64,000 nucleotides of DNA from Camarhynchus parvulus (lineage: Eukaryota; Chordata; Aves; Passeriformes; Thraupidae): contig NC_044574.1 of assembly GCF_901933205.1 (NCBI RefSeq), positions 22,181,733 to 22,245,732 on the forward strand. Direction: 5' to 3'. The notes beneath the pieces were generated by a model, which ran no database searches, was not told the DNA's origin, and was given only the letters and a program-made list of their open reading frames with translations. This document shows positions 16,101-28,100 of the stretch, piece by piece. The first letter of the stretch is position 1; every line of letters starts with the position of its first letter. Made by a program: the position numbers and the translations under genes.

Positions 16101-19100
16101 CTTGCTTGAAAACAAAACATACTAGAGTGCATCACTAGGCATGACTCACAATACAAGCAAGATTATTTCTACATTTATTTCCTGAATCATAGCTTTCCAT
16201 ATATTTTCCTGAATATATTTTTCTTTCAACCATTGTCCAGGCCTGTTCAAATGGTTTGCTGCATGCCCACAGCCAAGTGTTTTGACAACCTTCCATCCTA
16301 AGTGAAGGTAACAAAACTTGATTTTTGCCTACTCCTCACTGCATGTAAGATTTTTCACCTGCATTAGATATCAATCAATCGATCATTCTGATGGATCTCT
16401 GAGGGGTCCTGACCCACATGCTGAGATGGAAGTAACTTTTGAGTGAAGTTTTCTGGAAATATATCTAAGATACTGATTTTTAATGAATGAGATTTAAACA
16501 TGCCGTCCCCAAAAAGATGTTACTTTGTATGCAAAATATCTAAGAGAGAGAACTTAATTTAATAACCACGGCATTGAAGTGTTTCATGCAGTAAGAATTC
16601 AGTCTGAGTTGATTAAGTTCAAATTTGTTGGCCTAGCAATTTATTAACTAGGGACAGAAATTATTGCTGAGAAGGCACACTGGGGTATTCCCCACATTCA
16701 CACGAAGCTGTAAATCATAAATTCTCTTCCCTTGCTATAAGGATGGTTCATTTATTTAGAATAAAATTTGTAGATATAAGATAGTGGCATATCAAAAATA
16801 ATGTTTTTTACCTAAACAATACCATACTGCACCAAACAACATAAAGAAACCAGCACAGACAAAGAAAAATAAAATATTTACAGCCAAAAAAAATTAAAAT
16901 GTCACTTGAGCTACAATGATATTAAGGATCTTAGTATTTTAAGGATCATCTCTATAATTCTTATTTTAAACAATTCACTTTGCATAACTAACAAAAACTC
17001 CAATGGCCTAATTATTTTAGTAGACCAATAGCAACTCTAACCTACTCTCTCTGCCTTGCCATCAAAGCTACTGTTGCCATTTCAAGCCCATGCTGCGCAG
17101 AAAAGAACAGTTTTGGAGCAAGCGTCTATTGTTGAATTAAGCATTTTGTACAAAAAGGGGTGGAAGCTGAAAAAGTATGAATAGGAAAAGGAGAAGGGAG
17201 GGGGTACTACAAATTCTGGGTATTTTCAAAAGGTTATAATGGTCCTTACTCTGATGATCTCCAACAGAGATTGAAGTAAAACCACCCCATCTCAAAAATC
17301 ACCACTGAATAACTACAGAAATCCATGAAAGCTAAAATTGTTTTCTTTATGAACACTGTGCATTTCCTGCATGATTATTATTTCCTGCAAGCTAAATGCA
17401 TTATGATCAATCACTTGTTTTTAAGAGTTTGGAGTTCTAGACATTACAGTGTCAGCCAAAAGGCTTATTAATGAATTGCAGACATGTTCTTTGGTCTCCT
17501 GCAGGTGCACATTAATCCATTTTATTTAGATTTGCAACCAAGGAGAAAACTTCAATCATCATAAAGTGACTGCCGATGCTCATCTGATGATGATACTTCT
17601 CATAGATTAAGCAAATCCTAGTCTTCAGCAATATTTGTTTTCCCCTTGTCTGGACAAAAGAATAACCCCACCTGTTACCTGGCACAGAAGGATATCCATA
17701 CAATTTAGTTCATGTTAGGCAATGTACCAAAAAAGAAAAACATCCTTCTGTGACACTACTTGCCTGAGCTCTGCCACAGGAAGTATAGACTTCAGAATAG
17801 AATTCAAAAACGTGTAGAAAAGTATAGAATTCAGAAAAGTATACAATTCAGAACTCAAATCTACTTCAGTTGTAATGGATTTCAAACCTGGCAAATTTGT
17901 AACAGAATTTATATACTAAACAAAAATTTGCAATAGCATATTATGGTATTTTTAACTAATTATGACATGGAATTCATATATTGTTGTGGTGTGTTTGATG
18001 GTTCGTTCTAATTCCCCCTTCATATTCTGTTAATAGTTCTGCCCAAGTTCTCCTTCCCGCGCTTTCCAACGCTCAGTACCTGTCAGACGAGAGGTTACTA
18101 TGACATTAATTGGTTCCCCTTGGTTCTCCCTGCACCCCTCCCCGGTTTCCATGACACTTAATTGGTTTTCTCCCCCCAGTGCCCTGCCAATCACTTTCTA
18201 ACCCCGCATTTTTCTCTGGAACCTTCTCCTCAGGGCTGGAAGTGATTGGTTCAGAGGCTGGGTTCCCTCCCTCACTTAGTTACTGTTGGTTTTCCCTTTA
18301 TGTCATTCATATGTACCTGTGATTTGATTTGTCCGAGGACGGGTGCTTCCCCTACCCCTTTAAAACCCACCTGCACCTGCCCCTCAGCGCCCTTTTTCTG
18401 TTGGACTCCCTTGGATTACAATAAACGAGGACTTCGCTACAGATTAAGGGACTCTTCTTATTCTTGTTGGCCACAGCAGACTCCAAGCCTGTCCAAAGGA
18501 GACGGCTCTCCACTACAACGTGGGGGCTCTCCTTAGGCACTGCCCCTTGAGCCGAGTGCTCCCGCGGGTGGGGCAGTGCCCCCACAGACTGCTAGCAGTG
18601 CTAGCCGGGACGCTTGTCAACAAGGCAAGCGCTGCTGCAACATACGCTATCAAGGAAGTCTGGTGACAGCAGATGAGGAGAAGACTGAGATTTGAGACAG
18701 CCAGCTTGCCTTCCTCAAGGGAAAGTCTTGCCTAAGTAACCTAGTTGGCGTTCCATGATGGAATGACTACATTGGTGGACAAGAGAAATGTCACAGATGT
18801 CATTCTTCTGAGTTTCTGTAAAGCCTTTGAAACAGTCCCCCACAACATCTCTTCTCTAAACTGCAGAGACCCTGATTTGATGAGTGGACTGTTCAGCTGA
18901 TAAGGAATTGGTTGGAAAGTCACATGGAGAGGGTACTGGTCAATGGCTCAGACATCCACCAGACATCAATGGCAAGTGGTGCCCTTCAGGGGTCTGTACT
19001 GGGACCAGTGTTACTTAATATCCTCATTATTGACATAGATGAAGGGATCAAATACACCCTCAGCAAATTTGAGGATGACATCAAGTTGAGTGGCGCAGCT

Positions 19101-22100
19101 GAAACTCCCAAGAGACAGGATGGTCCCCAGAGGGGTCTGGACAAACTTGAGAAGTGGGCATATGGTAATGTTATGAGGTTTAATGAGATCATGTGCAGCG
19201 TGCTACATCTGGGTCAGGACAACCCCCAGTATCAATAGAAGCTGGAGGATGAACAGATCCAGAGCAGCCCTGCCAGGGAGGATTTGGTGATACTGGTGGA
19301 TGAGAGGCTGGACATGACCCAGCCATGGGCACTCACAGCCCAGAGAGCCAAAGGTGTCCTGGGCTGCATCCAGAGCCCCGAGGGCAGCAGGGGAGGGAGG
19401 GGATTCTGCCCCTCTGCTCTGCTGTGGTAAGACCCCACCTGCAATGCTGCAGCCAGCTCTGGGGTTCCAGCACAGGAAGGACATGGACCCATTAGAGGAG
19501 GGCCACCAAGCTGATTAGAGAGATGGAGCACCTCTCCTAATGGGAAAGGCTGAGAGAATTGAGTTTGTTCAGCCTGAAGAAGGCTGTAGGGTGCCACTAT
19601 CTGCAGTCTAAAGAAGGATGGAGAAGGACTTTTTACAATAGCATGTAGTGACAGAACAAGGGGGAATGGATCCAAACTGAAAGAGAGTAGGTTTACATTA
19701 GATATTAGAAAGAAATTCTTTATTGTGAAAGTGGTGAGGCACTGGAACAGGTTGCCCAGAGAAGCTGTGGATGTCTCATCCCTGGAAGCCTTCAAGGCTG
19801 TGTTGGTTGGTTGGGTCTTTGAGCACCCTGGTCTAGAGGGTGGCATCCCTGCCCATGGCAGGGAGGCTGGAACTACATGACCTTTGAGGTCCCTTCCAAC
19901 ACAAGCCATTTTATGATGATTCTAGGATGATCTTAACATATGTTTGCACCTAAGTTTATAGAACAAATATTTCTGTGAAGATATGTTGTCTACACTACCT
20001 CAGAAATGCTCTGGTCTTCACTGCTGTAACAGCCATGTAATTTTATGTAAGTATTAATATTTTAGCTATGCTAATTAGTTTAATATTTGAAATAAAGTAT
20101 AGGAAAAAAAGGCTGAGGAAAGAAAATAATCAGTAAACTAAACCAAATGCAGCAAATGCATAGAAATAATAGAGGAATGGGGAAAATTTGTTTTACATGG
20201 CCTTCAATTTAAAAGAGAAATGCAAAGCAAAGCTACTGACTAGTTTTTCAGTATGTTTCCTGTAAGAGCTGACTAATATGTTTACAATTAAACAGAAATC
20301 AAATAGTGTTCTAGCTGCATTTAATTCAACAGTATATCAAACTACTGAAAGAAGAGAGATCCAAGTGCTCTTGAAAAACACTTTTTCAGTTTCATTGTCA
20401 CCTCAAACCTTCTTTTTGCACACACATACAAAAAAGAAGACTTTGTTATTTAAGTGTGTATATACAAATATATGCTGATTATACAACCTTTTGGATTAAC
20501 TGAATGTAGAAATAACTTTCTCATCTGATTTAAAATAAAAAGATAAATGCAAAGCCAGTCTACAATTATAAAAGGAAGTTCCTATAACCATACTCTGGTT
20601 CCTCTATTTAGGGCTTTTGATCCAATACATTCTTTTACCATGGGAGTTGAAGCTAGCAGTTCTTACAAACAAGCAACATGTATAGTAATGGACAACGGTC
20701 TTGGGAAATTTCAGTACTCTTAGAAGTAAATTGATTTCCCCAACATTGCATTAATTGTGTAATAGCCTTATGGCAAGTAGACCTGAAACATTCTTCTACT
20801 GCTTATGCGTGTGCTCTGCCACTATGTAAAATCTTCATGATATTCAAACAAATCCCACTTTTATTCACTGTTAATTTTTAAGTGATTAAGGTAGCTGGCT
20901 ATATATGTAGTAGTCATCCATAAAGCTTGATGGAGCATTACTGAAAACTGACAACTTTACTCCAAATCAGATCATCAGGAAGCTTTTTATCATTGTGGAA
21001 GCATTAAGCTTCTTACCATGTTTCATGACTGCTTTAGGTGTACTTACATCTCAACAAGATCTAGCATAAAAACAAATGAGCAGGAAAAAATCCTGAGAGC
21101 CAAAGTTTAGCTGCATGTAGAAGAACTTAACACTAACTCTTATTTTTTTTTTTTGATAGAAGTCCTGTTTATGCCCTTCTCTGTGTTCTCTAATATTTTC
21201 CACAACCTAGAACATCACAAAAAAATTATTTTTGAATGTAAAATGCAGATCTTCCTATAAAGGTGGTCATTGACACATTTGTCTTCTCTGATTGAGCCAC
21301 TTTAGCAGCATATTATTTTAAATCTATTTTTTAATCTTTTTTGATTAGTTTAATTAAGTGCAATTAGTTTAAAACTGAAGTAATTGTCATAAAAACAACA
21401 ACCTTTTCCCCACTCAACACAATTTCTTGTAATCATTAATTTTGTATCATAACAAGCAAGAACAAAAGACTTAAAGCTTTCTTACACCATTCAAGTTATT
21501 TCCTGTTCAGTTGTTTCTTATGTCATGCACAGCAATTGATCATTGCTATATTTTTGAGTGTGGAAAATCAGAAAGAATTTTTTGCAAGGAACTGCTATAA
21601 AATTAGGGATGTGACCTTAATCTATCATCCCAACTACAGCTTGATGCAAACAACTATATTTAAAAGGGGCTGGATCATTCAATTCCACTACAAGTCACCA
21701 GTGTATCAGCATATTTTGCCTTAAAATACTTCTTCAGATTAGTCTTTCCCCCTCCAATGTACTTGGTATATTTTTGGGTTGTTCTGTTTTTGCTTTTTAA
21801 CATTTGCTACAGATTTGTATAGTTATGAAGAGGAGGAAAGCTGGAATTAATCAAAAAACAAAAAGCAAAATTTCTTTTGTTTTTCTGTTACCTCCACCTA
21901 TTTAAGGTGTTCCAGGACAAGCTCAGTTGTAACTATGTTTGTAACCAAGTTTGATCAAGGTCTGCACTAGCAATCAAGTACATCAGTTTCTTTAGAGTTT
22001 CCCAGTTATTACAAACAACAGTTTTTCATCATAGAATCTCTAAAAGCACAGATGTTCTTGGGGCAAGGGAGATGAGGATGTGGAATGAGAATGGGGAACA

Positions 22101-25100
22101 GGAGAAACACAATTACAAGGACTGCGCTGCTTCTTGTTGTCTTATTCTCAGTAATTCCTCCTTCCACTGCCACATCCCATACACACCAGGCACTTCTCCC
22201 TCCCTCTCTATCAGCCATCTAAACGGTCTGGTTCCTCCTCCTGCTTCCTTTTGCTGCCTTTACTCCCCTATCTTTTTCCCTAGCATCCTTTTCAGAACTC
22301 AGTTGCTTTTCTCAGGGTTCTTCATTAGATCTCAAAACTTGTAAGTATTTTCCTTGCTGCTTAACTTGCATTCAACTGCCCTCCCTAATTTTTTCTTGTA
22401 TTGCTGTTTCCATCACCTTGTACTCATTATATTCACAAATATAACCATTATGATACACCAAAGAACCTACCTACATGAAAAAGAATTTCTCATGATGCTT
22501 TAGCATGACAACTAATCATTATTACTCATCTTCAGGACTTCATTTAAGTGTTCTTTGGTAACCTTCCATTGTTAAACACTTTTGACTGTTCTTAAGAGAT
22601 ACTTTTTTTAAAAAGGATTTCTATCTCACTCATCATGTTCTTGATTATTAATCAGATAACCATTTTCTCCAGGTAAAACCAGAACATTTCCTAAAAAACA
22701 ATCCCCTTTGCAGAGTATCATTATAAATTCCCATTGTTGTATACCAAAAGACTTCCAAGTCTGCCCCTGAACCCCAACCACAAAGTCTCTGGCATTGTAT
22801 GTAGGTATGTCAATATGTATTTCATAGTATCACAGAATGGTCTGGTTAAGAGGGGACCTTTAAAAATTATCTAATGCAATCCCCCTGAAACATGTATCCA
22901 ACAGGGGCATCTTTTTCACTAGATCAGGTTGCTCAAAAATGCTCCCCTTTAAGCCTCCATTTCTTAACAGAGATAAGGACATATCTCTGCTCTTATGCAG
23001 ACAGAGATTCATGCACACATCCCTTCTGCTTCCTTCCACTGACATTCACATCACTTCCTCTCTTTCAAGATGCCAATCTCAAGCATCAGCTTTGGCTTGT
23101 CCTTTCAGCTATCTTTGTATAAGTTCTCTACATTATCCCTCCCTTTGCCATTTTCTGCCTATTTAATATCCTTTCTCGTAATGCATCCTTTGGTATTGTC
23201 CAGTTTTGCTTTAAATGCACCATTAGCATCACAGAAGAAATTAAAATTACTAGGCACCCTTACTGGTTCATTCAACATGAATAAACATTTCCATCTGCCA
23301 CAGAGCACATCATTTAAATCTTTCTCAAAACAAAACACCCTCCGAAATCAATAGAAACATTGAGCCAAAATGAAACAAGTGGTTTTTAATAAGTAATGTA
23401 TATTATTGCTTATACATAACCAAGAGAATACTCATCACCATTGTAGCTTTAACTTGGAGTTAGGTATGGAGAAAACATGTCACAAATTATTATGGCACAC
23501 AGCCATACCAGTCCTCCATCTTTATATTTGGCTAAATTTCCTCAAATATCCCAGCTAAATACATCTAATCACCCAAAACAGTCATAAGATTATCCTGATT
23601 TCTCTATTCAAAGCCAAATTCTAGCACAAACACTATGACACCTAGGCTCTCCCTGATGTTAGAGACCAGTAAATCTTAAACATAGCCTTACAAAGGAGAT
23701 ATATTCAAGCAGACCAGACAAGCATTTGTCAGACTCCTTCTGATGGTAACCAAGGGAAGGTTGGCACTGCCACTGCAGACTGACATTTCAAGCCAATGTT
23801 TGAACTGCCATGAATTATCAGATTACGTTTTTTTATTTAAGCACGAATGAAACAGAAATGGGAATTTCAGTAAGCTGCAGGTTGAACAAATTGATCCAGT
23901 ACGATTTACTTTTCACTTCTGCTCAAGAGAGGAAGCTTAAGAAATTTACACTACATGAGTCAAAGAAATTGATGGTTTCGTACTAGCACTATATCACTGC
24001 CACAAGTTCAAGCTAAACCAATCACTTTTTAACTAGAAAGAGGCCTGAGACATGATGTTCTGATCTCAATCTGAACTTCACAAAGTTCATGGCGGTAAAG
24101 TTACAATTTGGCATTTGGCTTAGGATCTTCTCCATTTTTAACACTGAAGATGTTTTTTTTTAAGTAACAGCAGACTCTCCTCTATCAGGTTTATTAGAAA
24201 TCAATGAATAAGCTCGATCCAATCTCATTTCAACATTGTAAGAAGTCTAAATAGGTGTCTTTTAGCACTGCAGTTATAATAAACCCCTCTAAGGCTCTCC
24301 AGGAGCTAGTATGGATGTGAATTCCAATATGAACAGGATTTGAGGACATCCCTGGACAGATTTGCCTAATAATTACTGGCTCAACTGCAAACTTAAGGCC
24401 GGGAAGGATTTTTGGATCAACAGCGCCCTCTAATGGACCAGTGCTGTATTGTGATGGTTTTCTTCAGTACTGCAGTAAAAATCATTCTGTTTTCCAACTT
24501 GAAATTAAAACACCAGAGGTAGCCAAAGAATTGCAGACTTTGAAAGCCCAAAAACAGAAGGTATTTCTTCTGATTCACAAGCATCCAGAAACTGCATGAA
24601 GAAAGGATACTGTTCAAATGCAGAATCTGCAAAGAAATATCTTGGGACCATTTGAATTTTCTGAAGGTTAGATAAGTAGGCTTTGGGAAGAAGATAGTTT
24701 TGCACTATTATTTACAATATCCATACACACAGGAGGAGTTAATAGGCTGGCAGCACTTCTAACCATTCTGTTCCAGGGCCTGATTTTGGTTTGCCTTCTG
24801 CTGCACTGCAGCCAGTGATCTTTGCAGAGCATCCATGTATTAGAAGGGAATAAATATCTAGCAAAAGGGCTGTATAATTATGTGCTTTCATGATCAGATA
24901 AAGCAATCCTGAAATGCATGATGCTGAAAGGGCAGAGCAGATACAACCTGCCACACAACAGCACAAGCAATAGAACCAACACACATGTGCACACACCAAA
25001 AAAAAAATTAAAAAATCTGTAGAAACAGAAAGTAATGGGGGAGGGGAGCAGTCTTAGGTATCTGAATCATATAAACTGCACTGTGAAAATGCAGAAAAGA

Positions 25101-28100
25101 GCAATCAAGAACCTTCAAGAGTAGATGGCTCTGTTTTGTATCAACATACAGCCAGAAAAACTGACTCAGCACAGTGGGCAGAGCTTGGAATGCCCCATGT
25201 AAACAGAGGAAGTTCAAAGCACAACTGGAGGCAAGAAAGATGCTCCCGAAAGTTATATTCAAGCAGACAAAGAACAAAGGAAAAAGCAAAAATTTGACAC
25301 CTGGTAGTGCAATACTCAAGAGGGACATAAATAATTTCAAATTACCTATCACTCTGGAGGAGAAATTCCTTCACAGGTCTGGATATCTTTACTCCTCAAT
25401 CAAAAAAGCTCAGAACATTCACAAGGACCACTCAAAAATACTCAGGGGCATAAGATTCAAAAAGCCTAAGTCCTGAAAGGAAAAGCGGCTTGTTAACAAT
25501 GAACATCTACAAAAAGATTTTCATGGATGAGAATGCTTTCCATGGACCCTTCTCAGATAAAATACCTGGAAGTGCCATGACAGAAGAGTAACACTGAGCA
25601 CACTCATGGTGTGAGTCCCACAAGCAACAACTATGAAGTCAGTCAACTTCATTCTTTGAAGTGCAACACCACTTCAGTGAAATACAGGGTCTCAGAAAGG
25701 AGGGGTGGTGTTTGCATCTTGGTTTTGTTCCTCCTTAAACATGAGCTGTGAACTTAAATAAACTGACAGGTCACCTATTCATTACAATAATCAGGCCTAA
25801 AGATTTCAGTCTATATAAAGAGTACTGTGTTCAGCTACGAAGACCAATTTTTCTCCCTGATGATCATTCAGCAAAACATATACTGTGGGTTTAAATTCAA
25901 ATGACACACAGCAAATACACTTTTGGTACTGTATTACATATCTAAATAATTTATGGAGGTTTTTTATAGTTACAGAACAGCAGAAATCCATAAACTGTAT
26001 CATGTTTGTGGTGGGTTGACCCTGGATGGAAGATGCCCATCAAAGTTGCTCTATCACTCCCCCTCTCCCTCAACTGGACAGGAGAGAGAAAATATAAGAG
26101 AAGTATTGAGGGATGAGGTAAGGACAAGGTGTGATCACTCACCAATTACTGTCACTGGCAAAGCAGATTCAACTTGGGCAAATTAGTTTAATCTTTATTT
26201 TCTATTACCCATCCAACTAGAGCAGGACAATAAGAAATAAAATGAAATCTTAAAATACCTTTCCCCCACCCCTCCCTTTTTACTGGTCTTAACTTTGCTC
26301 CTGATTGTCGCTACCTCCTCCCCACTCAGCACCTTAGGGGGATGGGGAATGGGGTGTTGTAGTCAGCTCATCACACTTTGTCTCTGCTGCTCCTCCTTCC
26401 TCAGGTTTGCCATGCAAACCCAATTACAATATTCTTGATTTGTTGGCTGTTGACTGACCTCAAAGAATGTACCTAATAACTAAAACAAAGAAAAACAGGT
26501 CTTCCTCAGTCTCTAATTTCCTGTCATAGCCTGGGAAACAATGGTAAGATTTTATATCAAACAATAAGTGGACCCTCAAGCACACCTAAATAATTTCACA
26601 TAGAGGGTAACAGGAGAGGAAGTGAGATCAACTCCAAGAGAGACATTTGAGACAGGGATTTGCCTGTAGACAAGTTTGAAAGAACAAGGCAAGAATGTAA
26701 AAACACCTCCCCCAATGCCATCCCAGGTTCCAGCTACTTGAGGGTACTGAATTGCCTCACAAAAAAATAGCACCTGCCATTTAATGTCAATAGATTTTTC
26801 TTCCACTAGTTCACACAATTATTCATTGAACCAACTATCCCCATTTATTCCCTGCCTACGGCACCCTAGAGAATTCCACTTCATATTATCATATAGTCAT
26901 GCCCAAAACAAAACTAAAAGCCCTAGATTTTGGAAGTTGAAAAGACAGGCCTACTTCACATTTTTTAACACTGAATTTGTTTAAAGTATTACAGTGCACA
27001 ACAGAATCTGGCCAGTCTCTATTCTTGGAAACAAAAGGAACGTAATTTCTGAACATTTCCCTGAAGTATCAGTTAAATACCACGATGTATTTCTGTACAG
27101 CACACTTTCCAGGACAGTGTATTATAAAACACTGAAACCACTGCACAAAATAAGCCTTCTGATTAAGTTGAGTGCTTATGGCCCACATTTTGAGAGTGAA
27201 TTAATCCCAGCTCTGACACTAACATGTTTTGACACTCAGAGCTTTTCACTTCACCTCAGTATGTATTCTTTTTTTTCTATTGTACAACAGACATAATGAT
27301 TCTTTGCCTGCTTTGTGAAGCCTTCTGAGAATTTCAGCAATAAAGCACTACATATAAGGAGATATGCATTTATATTGAAATGCACCTATTCACAAAGAGC
27401 CATCAATTTCCAACTCACCAGTTAAACCATTTTTATAAGCTTTCATTCACAAAAAAGCACATGAAAAATGTACCTGCTCATTTTTGCAGATCCATACAGT
27501 ACTCCCCTGAAGTAGAATAAAGATTTTGGTTTTGTATCCTTTCAGCTCAAGATATCCACTTTTCTCAGGGGTCACAGAAGTTCGAGACTGAGAGTTATTA
27601 TCAGACATCAATTTCAAGGCATTGAGCATCGTATTAACCCAGTCATTTCTTTCTTCTAAATAAGAAAAAAAAAGTTAGTCAAAGACAGTTAGTTAAGCAG
27701 TAGCTTCATTCTTCTCTGCACATTGGTTTTCCCAACATTGTTGTATATTGGTTGATGGTACAGCAATACGAAATAAGAGAGAACATCTATGCTGACAAGT
27801 AGGTGTAAATAAAAATAATGAGAATCTGTATCAGTGGAGGTGTTAGAAGGACAGACATCCAATTAACTGCCACCAATCCAAACAAACAGATGATCAAGAT
27901 TCTTAAAATCATGACTGCTAGTTCTGAGATACTTTATTCCAGACAGTTAAAGACTGAGGTGACAGACAGGTGGCACGTTCACCTTCTGGAAGCCAGATCA
28001 ATGGGAAAGAATTACAGCATTACAAGTTATGTAAGCAGAAACCAGAGAGCCTAAATATGATCTGTCACTGAAGAGGCAAATCATCACCACTGCTATTCCA

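Larger units (their letters stand above)
1186..27473 (-). other. ARAP2: Intron 8 of ARAP2 (26.3 kb)
   Basis: The longest intron in the window, splitting PH2. Residues 578 and 579 are adjacent in the mammalian protein and both borders are phase 0, so no exon is missing between them. It contains an LTR-leader-CR1 block (17982-19930), a CR1 fragment (22826-22936), a truncated LTR-like repeat (26007-26403), a CTCF-like motif (24421-24436), small tandem repeats and a GACA/GATA microsatellite (6382-6404). Much of 1.2-17.9 kb is AT-rich sequence without features I can identify. Confidence 0.8.

Noticed and set aside
18246..18585. Open frames across the LTR
   Set aside because: They cross U3, R and U5 control elements, lack any retroviral protein resemblance and are by-products of a locally GC-rich segment.
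19232..19909. 225-codon minus-strand open frame
   Set aside because: It is the antisense of the CR1 3' region and has no homology of its own.
24739..25352. Two neighbouring minus-strand open frames with hydrophobic, Cys-rich translations
   Set aside because: Hydrophobic bias comes from T-rich sequence. No start context, splice partner or family match; they lie inside ARAP2 intron 8.
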